From Streptosporangium becharense (GTDB taxonomy: Bacteria; Actinomycetota; Actinomycetes; Streptosporangiales; Streptosporangiaceae), in contig NZ_JACHMP010000001.1 in assembly GCF_014204985.1 (NCBI RefSeq), forward strand, positions 1,798,001-1,862,000: a stretch of DNA of 64,000 bases, read 5' to 3'. Position 1 is the stretch's first letter; each line of letters begins with the position of its first letter. Positions 9,480 through 18,034 of this stretch are shown here, in pieces. A program made the position numbers and the translations under genes. Under the pieces are notes generated by a model. It saw nothing but the letters and a program-made list of their open reading frames with translations. It made no database searches and was not told the DNA's origin.

Positions 9480-10669
9480 GCGTGTGCCCCTTCCGAACCG
9501 GAGAGCGCCTGCTCGAAGTCCGCCCACAGGTCCTCGATGTGCTCGATGCCGACCGCCACCCGGACGGTGCCTTCGGCGATTCCGTGCCGGGCGAGTTCCT
9601 CGGCCGACAGCGCGCGGTGGGAGGTGGTCGCCGGATGCAGGATCAGCGTCTCGACCCCGCCCAGGGACGGGGCCAGCAGCGCCAGCCGCACCGAGCTCAT
9701 GAACCGCTCCCCCGCGGCCCGGCCTCCGGCGAGGTCGAAGGAGAAGACCCCGCCGAAGTCGGGCAGCAGCTTGGCCGCCAGCTCGTAGGAGGGGTGCGAC
9801 GGCAGGCCGGGCCAGTGCACGGCGGAGACCGCCGGGTGGGCGTCGAGCCGCAGCGCCAGCTCACGGGCGTTGGCACAGTGGCGCTCCATCCGCAGCGGCA
9901 GCGTCTGGATGCCGCGCAGGGTGAGCCACGCGGCGAAGGGATCGGCGGTGGCACCCAGTTCGATCGCGAAGGACCACACCCTGCGGTGCAGCTCCTCGTC
10001 GGCGAAGACGGCGATCCCGCCGAGCACGTCGGCGTGCCCGCTCAGATACTTGGTCGTGGAGTGGACCACCACGTCGGCGCCGTGCTCCAGCGGGCGGCAC
10101 AGGATCGGCGAGGCGAAGGTGTTGTCGACCACCGAGACCAGGCCCGCCCTGCGGGCGGCGGCGCACATCCCCGGCAGGTCGGCGACCTGGGTCACCGGGT
10201 TGGCGATGGTCTCCAGGTAGACCAGTTTCGTCTCCGGCCGGACCGCGTCGCGCAGCGCGGCGGGGTCGTCCTCGGGGACGTAGGAGACCGAGATCCGGAA
10301 CCGCTCGGTCAGGTCGTTGATCATCGCGGCGGTGCCGCCGTAGAGTGCCTTCTGCGCGATGAGGTGGTCGCCCGGCTGGAGCAGGCCGAGCAGCACCGAG
10401 TTGATGGCGCCCATGCCGGAGCCGGTGGCCACCGCGGCGACCCCGCCCTCGAGCCCGGCGACGGCCTCCTCCAGCGAGCGGACCGTCGGGTTCGAAAGGC
10501 GCCCGTAGACGAAGGGCCCGTCGGGACGGCCCATCCCGTCGGCGAAGACGGCCGGGTCGTCGAAGACGAACCCCGAGGTCTGGTAGAGCGGCACCGCGAT
10601 CGGGCGGCTGCCGTCCAGTGTGGGCTGGGGAAGGTGAACGGTACGGGTCTCCGGATGGTAATCAGTCAT
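9476..10669 (-). CDS. Trans-sulfuration PLP enzyme (cystathionine gamma-lyase/synthase or methionine gamma-lyase family)
   Basis: This 397-residue member of the Cys/Met-metabolism PLP family (fold type I) carries the active-site lysine Lys207 in HSTTKYLSGHADVLGG. It also has the signature segments YGRLSNPTVRSLE, ATGSGMGAIN and VDNTFASP. Subfamily members make or cleave cystathionine or split methionine, and sequence alone does not separate these activities. Coupling to a threonine-dehydratase-like gene suggests a catabolic route to 2-oxobutyrate. I see no Shine-Dalgarno before the ATG, so a leaderless message is possible. It is divergent from the ABC exporter operon. Confidence 0.88.
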   Translation of the reverse strand: MTDYHPETRTVHLPQPTLDGSRPIAVPLYQTSGFVFDDPAVFADGMGRPDGPFVYGRLSNPTVRSLEEAVAGLEGGVAAVATGSGMGAINSVLLGLLQPGDHLIAQKALYGGTAAMINDLTERFRISVSYVPEDDPAALRDAVRPETKLVYLETIANPVTQVADLPGMCAAARRAGLVSVVDNTFASPILCRPLEHGADVVVHSTTKYLSGHADVLGGIAVFADEELHRRVWSFAIELGATADPFAAWLTLRGIQTLPLRMERHCANARELALRLDAHPAVSAVHWPGLPSHPSYELAAKLLPDFGGVFSFDLAGGRAAGERFMSSVRLALLAPSLGGVETLILHPATTSHRALSAEELARHGIAEGTVRVAVGIEHIEDLWADFEQALSGSEGAHA

Positions 10670-10802
10670 GTGTCAAGAATGTCCGGTTAATGGGCTGCTT
10701 GTCAGATCCGGCCCGGTGAGACCCGCCTGTCGCGGGCGGACGCCCGGCACATCGTGAATTTCTCACTGTGCCCCGATCGGGCCCGCCGCCAGGATCGGGG
10801 GC

Positions 10803-11708
10803 ATGGCAGCGATTCACGTGGACGGGCTCAGGAAGAGCTACGGGGACTTCCCCGCGGTCAGGGGCGTCTCCTTCGAGGTGGCCGAGGGTGAGATCTTCGC
10901 CCTGCTCGGACGCAACGGCGCGGGGAAGACCACCACCATGGAGGTGCTTGCGGGCTTCCAGCCGCCCGACGGGGGCACCGTGCGGGTGCTCGGGCTCGAC
11001 CCCGTCGAGGATCGCGGCGCGCTGCGCGCCCGGACCGGGATCATGCTCCAGGAGGCCGGGTTCTTCCCCGACCTCACGGTGGCGCAGACCGTGGACGCCT
11101 GGCGCGACTTCGTCCCCGCCGCCCGGCCCCGGGACGAGGCGCTGGAGCTGGCCGGGCTGGGCGACCGGGCCGGCACCAGGGTCCGCCAGCTCTCCGGCGG
11201 CGAGAAACGCCGCCTGGACCTGGCCCTGGCCCTGCTGAGCCGCCCCGACCTGCTGTTCCTGGACGAGCCCACGACGGGCATGGACCCCGAGGCGCGCCGC
11301 AACACCTGGGAGGTCATCGGCGACCTGGCCGAGCAGGGCATCACCGTCCTGCTCACCACGCACTACCTGGAGGAGGCCCAGCACCTGGCCTCCACGATGC
11401 TGATCATGGACAGGGGTGTCGCGGTCGCCGCCGGCGGCATGGCCGAGACCCTGGCCGCCCGGACCGGCCGGGTCGCCTTCGAACTGCCCGACTCCGTCGC
11501 GCCCGGCGACCTCCCGGTGCCCGTCACGGCGATGGAGGGACGCACCGCGGTGTGCCGCGTCCCCGACCCCGACCTCGCCGCGCAGACCCTGCTGAGCTGG
11601 GCGGGCGAGCGCGGCCTGCGCCTACGCGGCCTGCAGGTCCGCACGGCGACCCTGGAGGACCTGTTCCTCGACCTCGCCGCGCGCGAGGACGCGAAGGAGG
11701 TGGCGTGA
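10803..11708 (+). CDS. ABC transporter ATP-binding subunit (exporter type)
   Basis: This 301-residue ATPase has Walker A GRNGAGKTTTME, a Q-loop, the signature LSGGEKRRLDLALAL, Walker B LLFLDEPTTGMD and the H-loop TTHYLEE. The C-terminal 80 residues form an extra domain common in DrrA/CcmA-like exporters. It pairs with the permease that starts inside its stop codon, and with a kinase/regulator pair directly downstream. That layout is typical of stress- or antibiotic-sensing ABC modules such as LiaSR/DesKR-linked exporters. The exported substrate is unknown. Confidence 0.94.
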   Translation: MAAIHVDGLRKSYGDFPAVRGVSFEVAEGEIFALLGRNGAGKTTTMEVLAGFQPPDGGTVRVLGLDPVEDRGALRARTGIMLQEAGFFPDLTVAQTVDAWRDFVPAARPRDEALELAGLGDRAGTRVRQLSGGEKRRLDLALALLSRPDLLFLDEPTTGMDPEARRNTWEVIGDLAEQGITVLLTTHYLEEAQHLASTMLIMDRGVAVAAGGMAETLAARTGRVAFELPDSVAPGDLPVPVTAMEGRTAVCRVPDPDLAAQTLLSWAGERGLRLRGLQVRTATLEDLFLDLAAREDAKEVA

Positions 11709-12481
11709 CCGTGGCCGCACGCGAACTCGCGGCGGTGGGCCGTTTCGGTGCCCGCCTGTACTGGCGCGACAAGGTGGCGCTGAGCACGTCCGTGGCGCTC
11801 TCCCTGGGGCTCGGCATCGGGCTCCCGCTGATGATGGACCGCATCCGCCCGGGGCATCCGGAGATGGTCCTCGCCCAGCACCTGGGGGTGCTCGCGATGA
11901 TCCTCACCATCGCGACGTTCAGCCAGATCGCGGTGACGCTCACCGCCCGGCGCGACCAGCTGCTCCTCAAGCGGATGCGGGCCACCGGGCTGGCCGACCG
12001 CGACATCCTCGGCGGGGAGATCGCCAACCTGGTCGTCCAGACGACCCTGCTGACGGGTGTCGTCTCGGTGGCGCTGTACACGCTGACCGGCCTGCGCCCG
12101 CCGCGCGACCCGCTGCTGTACCTGACGGCCGTGGTCGCGGGCTGCACGGTGCTGTGCCTGCTCGGCGCCGCGATCACCGTGATCATCCCGCGCACCGAGG
12201 TCGCCGCGGTCGTCACCATGCCGTTCTTCCTGCTGTCCGGGCTCGGCGCGGGCGGGTTCGGCCCGATGACGGAACTGCTCCCCGGCTGGGTGAGGTCGGT
12301 GCTCGACCTGCTGCCCACCGCGGCGATCGTCGAGGCGTCCCGCGTCGCGTACGCGGCCGGCGGCACCCTCGTGGGCGACCTGCGGGCGGCGGCCGTGCCG
12401 GCGCTGACGCTGGCCGTCTGGGCCGTCGCCGCCCTTCTCGTGATCCGGCGCTGGTTTCGCTGGGAAACGCGGAAGCCGTAG
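11705..12481 (+). CDS. ABC-2 type transporter permease
   Basis: The product is a 258-residue integral membrane protein with about six hydrophobic segments, matching the ABC-2 permease family. The GTG at 11705 overlaps the ATPase stop codon (GTGA); a second GTG at 11711 is an alternative. The frame is open upstream, but only over the ATPase gene. It contains the ABC-2-type cytoplasmic segment RRDQLLLKRMRATGL before the third helix. It forms a half-size exporter with the ATPase encoded just before it. Ten bases separate it from the sensor kinase gene. Confidence 0.9.
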   Translation: MTVAARELAAVGRFGARLYWRDKVALSTSVALSLGLGIGLPLMMDRIRPGHPEMVLAQHLGVLAMILTIATFSQIAVTLTARRDQLLLKRMRATGLADRDILGGEIANLVVQTTLLTGVVSVALYTLTGLRPPRDPLLYLTAVVAGCTVLCLLGAAITVIIPRTEVAAVVTMPFFLLSGLGAGGFGPMTELLPGWVRSVLDLLPTAAIVEASRVAYAAGGTLVGDLRAAAVPALTLAVWAVAALLVIRRWFRWETRKP

Positions 12482-12491
12482 GTTCGACGGC

Positions 12492-13595
12492 ATGCGGGTG
12501 TCTCCACAGCGGCTGGCCGTCGGCCTGATCGTCCTGATCTCCGTGGGCTTCATGATCTCCCCGGTGGTCCTGATCGCCCGGGGCGGCGGACCGGTCGGGA
12601 CGGCCATGCTCGCGGTCGCGCTCGTCGCCTTCTTCGTCCCCCACTACCTGCACGTCCGCGCCGCGTTGCGCGGCGCCGAACCGGGCGGCCCCGGGGTGGC
12701 GCTCCTGGTGCAGGCCGTGGCCGCCTACGCGCCGATCCCGCTCCTGCCGGACGGGCTCGGCGCGCTGTGGTGGGGTGCGCCGACCATCCTGCTCGGCTCG
12801 GTGCTGCTGCGCCTGCGTCCGCCGCTCGCCCTGCCCGTCACGGTGCTGATGGCCGTGCTCCAGTTCGTCGCCGCCGGGGCCGCCGACCCGCGGGGTTTCG
12901 ACCCGCTGTACGCCCTGCAGGGTGCCACCACGCTCTTCCTGACCGGCTTCGTGATCTACTGCGTGGTCCGGCTGGTGGTCATCGGCCGGGAGCTGGAGCA
13001 GGCCAGGATGGAACTGGCCGAGGCGGCGGTGCTGCGCGAGCGGTTACGGATCTCCCGGGACCTGCACGACGGGCTGGGCGGCAGCCTGGCCGCCATCGCC
13101 CTCAAGGGCGACCTCGCGCGGCGGCTCGTCGAGCGCGACCCCGGCGCGGCGGAGCACGAGCTCACCGAGCTGGTGCACGTGGCCAGGGACGCCGCGCAGG
13201 AGGTGCGGCAGGTCGCCCGGGGCTACCGGACGATGTCGCTGACCGACGAGGTGCAGCGGGCGGTCGCCCTGCTGGAGGCGTCCGGGGTGAGCTGCCAGAC
13301 CAACCTGGCCGGGCTGGAGGTCCCCCGGGGAGTCGACGAGGCCCTGGCGTGGGCGGTGCGCGAGGGGACCACCAACGTGGTGCGGCACAGCCGCGCGACC
13401 ACCTGCTCGATCAGCACCTCCGCGCACGGCGGCACCGTGCGGCTGGAGCTGGTCAACGACGGCGCCCCGGAGCCCGGAGCGGACGGCGGGGGGCTGACCG
13501 GGCTGCGGGAGCGGGCCGCCGGCCTGGGCGGCTCGGTGAGCGCGGAACGCACCGGGAACGGCGGCTTCCGGCTCGCGGTGGAGGTGCCCGCATGA
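12492..13595 (+). CDS. Membrane sensor histidine kinase (NarL/DesK type)
   Basis: This 367-residue kinase has five to six N-terminal transmembrane segments (about residues 8-160) and no large extracellular loop, so it probably senses the membrane or its exporter partner. A linker helix leads to the phosphoacceptor motif RISRDLHDGLGGSL (His about 192). HATPase_c follows, with an N-box (REGTTNVVRHS), G1 (VNDGAPEPG) and G2 (GGLTGLRERA). The next gene, its response regulator, starts inside its stop codon. The four-gene run 10803-14197 reads as one operon: exporter plus its controlling two-component system. Confidence 0.93.
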   Translation: MRVSPQRLAVGLIVLISVGFMISPVVLIARGGGPVGTAMLAVALVAFFVPHYLHVRAALRGAEPGGPGVALLVQAVAAYAPIPLLPDGLGALWWGAPTILLGSVLLRLRPPLALPVTVLMAVLQFVAAGAADPRGFDPLYALQGATTLFLTGFVIYCVVRLVVIGRELEQARMELAEAAVLRERLRISRDLHDGLGGSLAAIALKGDLARRLVERDPGAAEHELTELVHVARDAAQEVRQVARGYRTMSLTDEVQRAVALLEASGVSCQTNLAGLEVPRGVDEALAWAVREGTTNVVRHSRATTCSISTSAHGGTVRLELVNDGAPEPGADGGGLTGLRERAAGLGGSVSAERTGNGGFRLAVEVPA

Positions 13596-14197
13596 TCAAC
13601 GTGCTGCTCGCCGAGGACATGCACATGATCCGCGCCGCCCTCGGCGCGCTGCTGAGGCTGGAACGCGACATCGCGGTGGTCGCCGAGGTCACCCGGGGCG
13701 ACGAGATCGTCCCCGCCGCGCTGCGCTCCCGGCCGGACGTGGCGGTGCTGGACATCGACCTGCCGGGGATCGACGGCATCACCGCCTCGGTGGAGCTGCG
13801 CGAGAGGCTGCCCGGCTGCCGGGTCCTGATCCTGACCGCCATGGGGCAGCCCGGCCAGTTGCGCCGGGCGATGGCCTCGGGCATCGAGGCGTTCCTGGTC
13901 AAGGACGCCCCGGGTGACCGTCTGGCCGACGCGATCCGGCGCACCGCCCGGGGACTGCGGGTGCTGGACCCCGAACTGGTCGCCGCGGCCGTCGAGTACG
14001 GTGCGAGCCCGCTGACGCCCCGCGAGACCACCGTGCTCCGGGAGGCCGCGCGCGGCGCTCCCGCCGAGGAGATCGCCCGGCGGCTCCACCTGTCCGCCGG
14101 GACCGTGCGCAACTACCTGACCGGCGCCATCGCCAAGACCGGCGCCCGCAACAAGATCGACGCCGTCCGCATCGCCGAGGACGCCGGCTGGATCTGA
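13592..14197 (+). CDS. LuxR/NarL-family response regulator
   Basis: A 201-residue two-domain regulator. The receiver domain has the acidic pocket AEDMHM, the phosphoacceptor Asp in VAVLDIDLPGIDG, the Thr switch LILTAMG and Lys in LVKDAPGD. The C-terminal LuxR HTH spans about residues 135-195 (LTPRETTVLREAARG through LHLSAGTVRNYLTGAIAKTG). The ATG overlaps the kinase stop (ATGA), so the two are translationally coupled. The likely target is the promoter of its own exporter operon in the metB-like/ABC divergent gap. Confidence 0.94.
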   Translation: MINVLLAEDMHMIRAALGALLRLERDIAVVAEVTRGDEIVPAALRSRPDVAVLDIDLPGIDGITASVELRERLPGCRVLILTAMGQPGQLRRAMASGIEAFLVKDAPGDRLADAIRRTARGLRVLDPELVAAAVEYGASPLTPRETTVLREAARGAPAEEIARRLHLSAGTVRNYLTGAIAKTGARNKIDAVRIAEDAGWI

Positions 14198-14342
14198 CGC
14201 CCTCCGGCCCCCGGACCGCCGGCCGCGATCGCGGACGCGACGCCGTCGGCTCGCGGGGCACCGTCGGCTCGCGGGGCGTCCGACACGCGGGGCCGGCTCC
14301 CGGAGCGTCCGGCACGCGGGAGCGGGGGCGGGCCCGGTACGC

Positions 14343-15053
14343 CTAGACGTCCGTGACGCGCAGCCCGGCGTGGGCCTTGTAGCGGCGGTTGATCGAGATC
14401 AGGTTGGCCGTCAGCGCCTCCACCTGGTGGGCGTTGCGCAGCCGCCCGCCGTACACCCCGCGCACGCCGGCGATCCGGCCGGCCAGCGCCTGCACGAGGT
14501 CGGTGGCCTCGCGGTCGTCGCCCAGCACCAGCACGTCGAGGTCGATCTCGGCCACCTCCGGGTCCAGCAGCAGCACGGCCGAGACGTGGTGGAAGGCGGC
14601 GACCACGCGGCTGTCCGGCAGGACCGCGGCGGCCTGCTGGGCGGCGCTTCCCTCCTCGACCGGGAGCGCGTAGGCCCCCTGCTTGTCGAAGCCGAGCGGG
14701 TTGACGCAGTCGACGACGATCTTCCCGGCCAGCTCGGCCCGCAGGGACTCCAGGGTGGACCGGTGCCCGTCCCACGGGATCGCCACGATCACCACGTCGG
14801 CCTCGGCCGCCACGGTCGCGTTGTCCGCGCCGCGCACCGTACCCCCGGCACCCCCGGCACCCCCGGCGCCTCCGGCGCCGCTCTCGGCGCCGATGCCCGC
14901 CGCCGCGTCCCGGGCCCGCTCCGCGCTCCGCGAGCCGATCAGCACGGTGTGCCCCGCGAGGGCGAACCGCCGGGCGAGGCCCTTGCCCTGGTCACCGGTC
15001 CCGCCCAGGATCCCGATCGTGATGCCGCTCACATCCGGAATGTCAGTGCTCAC
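14343..15053 (-). CDS. fno: F420H2:NADP+ oxidoreductase (NADPH-dependent F420 reductase)
   Basis: This 236-residue enzyme exchanges hydride between coenzyme F420 and NADP(H). The Rossmann motif GILGGTGDQGKGLARRFALAG is followed by IGSRSAERA, where Ser-Arg reads the NADP phosphate. The middle region holds VIVAIPWDGH and VVDCVNPLGFDKQGAY, typical of the Fno/NpdG family. A short run of Gly/Ala repeats (residues 58-69, encoded by a GGTGCCGGGGGT-like DNA repeat) is an insertion in a loop. It would supply or regenerate F420H2 for enzymes such as the LLM-family oxidoreductase at 61.4 kb. Confidence 0.9.
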   Translation of the reverse strand: MSTDIPDVSGITIGILGGTGDQGKGLARRFALAGHTVLIGSRSAERARDAAAGIGAESGAGGAGGAGGAGGTVRGADNATVAAEADVVIVAIPWDGHRSTLESLRAELAGKIVVDCVNPLGFDKQGAYALPVEEGSAAQQAAAVLPDSRVVAAFHHVSAVLLLDPEVAEIDLDVLVLGDDREATDLVQALAGRIAGVRGVYGGRLRNAHQVEALTANLISINRRYKAHAGLRVTDV

Positions 15054-15135
15054 TCGCCACTCCTCGTCGTCCTCAGCCTGCTCCGATCATGTCAGGCCCC
15101 CGTTCGGAGGACCATTCCGGGTCGTCTGGGGCACG

Positions 15136-15723
15136 ATGGAGCCCATGGACACCAGGTCGGTGACACTGCTGCGGGAGATCCTCGACTCGACCGGCTGGGT
15201 GGAGCGCACCCGGGAGCTCGGTCTCGCGCTGCGCGCGACGCGCTCGCCCGGGGGGCTGCTGCTGGTCGGCACCCCGCAGGAGGAACCCTGGCACCTGACC
15301 GCGCACCTGGGCGACGAGGCCAGGCTCTCCGGGCTGCCGCAACTCGCCCCCACCCTGGTGCGCTGGGCTCCCCCGCCGGGCGCCCCCGCCCACCTGCGCG
15401 TCGGGCTGGAGCGGATCGAGGAGGCCGGACGGGGCGAGACGCTGTTCGTGGTGGCGGAGGAACCCGCCCCGCAGACCCTGCTGGAGCGGGTGAGCGACGC
15501 CCGCCGCACCGGCGCGACCATCCTGGCCCTGGACGGCGGCGACCCCGAGCTGACGGGTCTGGCGCACGACGCGCTGACGGTCCCCGAACGGGCGCCCTTC
15601 TCCTTCGACGGCGCCCAGCACCTGGTGAGCATGGCGGCCGGCGAGGTCGAGCGGCGGCGCGGCCTGCGCGAACGGCTGGCCGCGCTGCTGGAGCGCATCA
15701 GCGGTCCCCGGGTCGCCGACTGA
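15136..15723 (+). CDS. Conserved hypothetical protein, 195 aa
   Basis: I do not recognise this protein. It is soluble, with no signal peptide or membrane segment. It opens with a helix (RSVTLLREILDSTGWVERT), has a compact central region rich in Leu/Pro with WAPPPGAPAHL, and ends in a long Arg/Glu-rich helix (EVERRRGLRERLAALLERI) that could be a coiled coil. The middle segment LFVVAEEPAPQTLLERVSDA followed by GATILALDGG looks like alternating beta/alpha units of a Rossmann-like fold. The ATG at 15136 is chosen (a second at 15145 is possible). It is divergent from fno with an 82-base gap. Confidence 0.7.
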   Translation: MEPMDTRSVTLLREILDSTGWVERTRELGLALRATRSPGGLLLVGTPQEEPWHLTAHLGDEARLSGLPQLAPTLVRWAPPPGAPAHLRVGLERIEEAGRGETLFVVAEEPAPQTLLERVSDARRTGATILALDGGDPELTGLAHDALTVPERAPFSFDGAQHLVSMAAGEVERRRGLRERLAALLERISGPRVAD

Positions 15724-15769
15724 CGGCAACCGGGACCGCCCTCCCGGCCACGGCGCCGTTCTCAGCGGG

Positions 15770-15890
15770 CCGCCTTCGCAGTGCCGTCTCCGGAGTGCCG
15801 TCTCCGGCGCGCTGCTTCGGGCAGTGCCCCGTCTCCGGCGATGCCGCCTTCAGCGTGCCGTCTTCGGAGTGCTGTCCTCAGCGTGCCGTC
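15770..15890. repeat. Degenerate short direct repeats in the convergent gap
   Basis: The stretch between the hypothetical gene and the LysR gene holds several imperfect copies of a motif close to AGTGCCGTCTCCGG. Copies start near 15780, 15795, 15830 and 15855, and the last reach into the 3' end of the LysR gene. It is probably slippage-derived. Confidence 0.5.
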
Positions 15891-16819
15891 CAACGCTCGC
15901 CGAGCCGTACGGTCAGCTCGTCGGCCGCCTCCCGGAGCGCGGCGATGACCACCGCCTGCACCGGGTCGGGTTCGCCCGAGCGGGCACGGCCGAGACGGGT
16001 CACCGCGTCAAGCCTGCGTGCCCCCACATCGGTGATCCCGGTCACCACGACCTCGCCGTCCGGCACGTCGAGCAAGGCCAGCGACGGCACGATCGCCACC
16101 CCGTGCCCCGCCGCGACCAGGGCGAGCGTGGGCGGGAACTCCTGGACGAAGTGCACCCGGCGGGGGGTGAAGCCGTGCAGGGTGGCGAGCCGTTCCATCG
16201 CCCGCCCGCACGCCTGGTCGGGCGGGCCGGCCACCCAGGGGGCGTCGGCCAGGTCCGCGACGTCACGCGGGACCTCCGTCCAGCTCGGCGGCACCACGAT
16301 GCGGTACTCGTCCACGTAGAGGGGGTGCGAGATGATCGACTGCCGCGCCGGAGCGGCCATGTCGGCGTCCTGTTCGGTGAGGGCCAGGTCCACCGTGCCG
16401 AGCCGGAGCTCGCGCAGCGCGGGCGAGCCGTAGAGTTCCCGGATGCGCGGCGTGATCTGGGGGTGGCGCTCGGCCATCTTGCCCAGCACCGGCACCAGCA
16501 GATGCCGGATGACCGTGGGGAACGCGGCGATCGAGACCGGCCCGGCCAGCCGCTCGGTGAAACCGATGAGCTCTCTTCTGGCCTCGGCCAGCTCCTCGTC
16601 GATGCGCTCGGCGTACCCGGCGAGGACCCGGCCCGCCGGGGTGAGCGCGGCCCGGCGCTGCGACCGGTCGATCAGCGCGAGCCCGACCTCCCGTTCCAGG
16701 AGCGCGAGCTGCTGGGAGACCGCCGAGGCCGTCAGGTGCAACGCCTCCGCGGCCCGCATCACGCCACCGCGCCGGGCGACCTCGTGGAGCACGCGAAGCC
16801 GCCGGGGATCAATGTCCAT
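15878..16819 (-). CDS. LysR-family transcriptional regulator
   Basis: This 313-residue regulator has an N-terminal winged HTH (LRVLHEVARRGGVMRAAEAL, then LTASAVSQQLALLEREVG). A periplasmic-binding-protein-like co-inducer domain follows from about residue 90. It is transcribed divergently from a cyclase-family gene. That is the classic LysR arrangement in which the regulator controls its neighbour and itself from the shared gap. A perfect inverted repeat 21 bases before its start codon is the candidate operator. The inducer is unknown. Confidence 0.94.
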   Translation of the reverse strand: MDIDPRRLRVLHEVARRGGVMRAAEALHLTASAVSQQLALLEREVGLALIDRSQRRAALTPAGRVLAGYAERIDEELAEARRELIGFTERLAGPVSIAAFPTVIRHLLVPVLGKMAERHPQITPRIRELYGSPALRELRLGTVDLALTEQDADMAAPARQSIISHPLYVDEYRIVVPPSWTEVPRDVADLADAPWVAGPPDQACGRAMERLATLHGFTPRRVHFVQEFPPTLALVAAGHGVAIVPSLALLDVPDGEVVVTGITDVGARRLDAVTRLGRARSGEPDPVQAVVIAALREAADELTVRLGERWTAR

Positions 16820-16839
16820 GCAGGTCAGCTTACGCAGCG

Positions 16840-16855
16840 ATCAAGAGGGCTTGAT
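16840..16855. promoter_or_regulatory. LysR-type operator in the divergent gap
   Basis: The perfect inverted repeat ATCAAG-AGGG-CTTGAT lies between the LysR gene and the cyclase gene. It is of LysR type, with dyad symmetry around a T-N(11-12)-A spacing. It is close to the regulator start, fitting autoregulation with divergent activation. Confidence 0.6.
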
Positions 16856-16994
16856 TTGCGCTTCAGATACGAGGCCGGAAATCATAGGCCCCATGCTCTC
16901 CTTCCCCACCGGCGGTTGACCCGGTGTCCTGTCCCGTCTCCCCCATCGGCCGGGCCCGCGCCACGGCCCGTCCCGCAGGAAGGAAGGTGCACCG

Positions 16995-17654
16995 GTGCGC
17001 CGTCTGATCGAGCTGAGCCACCGCATCACCGAAGGCATGGTGACCTACCCGGGCGTCCCCACGCCCAGACTGGGCGTGCACCTGAGCCGGGAGGACTCCC
17101 GGGAGGTCTACGCGCCGGGCACCGAGTTCCACATCGGCAGCATCGAACTGGTCGCCAACACCGGCACGTATCTCGACACCCCCCACCACCGCTACCCGGA
17201 CGGCCCCGACCTGGCCGGGGTGCCGCTGGAGGCGATCGCCGACCTGCCCGGACTGGTCGTACGGGCCGAGGGCCTGCCCTCGGTCGGCCCGGAGCGGTTC
17301 GCCGGGCTCGACGTGCGCGGCAGGGCCGTGCTCGTCCACACCGGGTGGGACCGCCACTTCGGCACCGAGGAGTACTTCCACGGCCACCCCTACCTCGAAC
17401 CGGACGCGGCCCGGTGGCTCGCCGAGCAGGGTGCGGCGCTCGTCGGCATCGACAGCCTCAACATCGACGACACGCCGCCCCGCGGGGAACGTCCCGCTCA
17501 CACGGTGCTGCTGGGTGCCGGCATCCCGATCGTCGAGCACATGACGGGGCTGGCCGCGTTGCCCGACGAGGGGTTCCGGTTCCATGCCGCCCCGCCGATG
17601 GTGGCGGGAATGGGCACCTTCCCCGTCCGCGCGTACGCCGTCGTCGGCGGATAG
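16995..17654 (+). CDS. Cyclase/kynurenine-formamidase-like metal hydrolase
   Basis: This 219-residue protein of the cyclase family (PF04199) is related to kynurenine formamidase. The expected HxGTHxDxPxH metal motif appears as NTGTYLDTPHHRY. The first His of the signature is replaced by Asn and the second by Tyr, while Asp and the following His pair remain. A second conserved block is GIDSLNIDDTP. GGAAGGAAGGTG just precedes the GTG start. The altered metal ligands match one known subgroup of the family but make formamidase activity uncertain. The partner LysR gene suggests inducible catabolism of an aromatic or cyclic compound. Confidence 0.85.
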   Translation: MRRLIELSHRITEGMVTYPGVPTPRLGVHLSREDSREVYAPGTEFHIGSIELVANTGTYLDTPHHRYPDGPDLAGVPLEAIADLPGLVVRAEGLPSVGPERFAGLDVRGRAVLVHTGWDRHFGTEEYFHGHPYLEPDAARWLAEQGAALVGIDSLNIDDTPPRGERPAHTVLLGAGIPIVEHMTGLAALPDEGFRFHAAPPMVAGMGTFPVRAYAVVGG

Positions 17655-17807
17655 GGCGGCGGGCGGACGCGACCGGCCCAGGGCGTGGGGCGTGGGGCGG
17701 GCGGACGCGGCCCGCCCAGGGCGGCGCGGGAACGCGGCCGGCCCGGGGCTGCACGGGGGCCGGACACCCCGGGCCGACGCGGATTGCGCGAGAGGCCGCG
17801 AGCGCCG

Positions 17808-17990
17808 TCAGTCGTCCTCCTCCCAGGCCCGGTCCTTCTCCGCCCACGCCTCGTTGCGATCCGCCGCGGCCTTCAACGCGTCGGCCGCGGCCGCCCGGGT
17901 CTCGTAGGGCCCCATCCGGTCCTTGTTCGGGCAACCCTTCTCCGGCTCGACGGCCATGTGCTTGAGACAGAACCACCATTGATCACTCAT
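17808..17990 (-). CDS. Small acidic protein, 60 aa, conserved hypothetical
   Basis: A short gene encoding a Trp- and Ala-rich acidic protein starting MSDQWWFCLKH. Cys8, His11 and Cys20 (in GCPNKD) could bind a metal, and the C-terminal half (ETRAAAADALKAAADRNEA) is a predicted amphipathic helix. The internal ATG at 17990 is preferred to the longer frame, because the extension would run into the divergent map promoter. It ends in a strongly acidic tail (AWEEDD). I know of no function. It is divergent from map with a 44-base gap, so the two may share regulatory sequence. Confidence 0.75.
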   Translation of the reverse strand: MSDQWWFCLKHMAVEPEKGCPNKDRMGPYETRAAAADALKAAADRNEAWAEKDRAWEEDD

Positions 17991-18034
17991 GCGGCAATCC
18001 TGCCCAGTGAGAAGCGCAACTAGACTGGGGGACC

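Noticed and set aside
10670-10802. SAM or other riboswitch before the trans-sulfuration gene
   Set aside because: No conserved SAM-riboswitch core or terminator pair could be recognised, and the leader is short.
14810-14885. Gly/Ala repeat in fno considered as a frameshift or assembly error
   Set aside because: The frame continues intact on both sides and the repeat falls in a loop after the first Rossmann unit.
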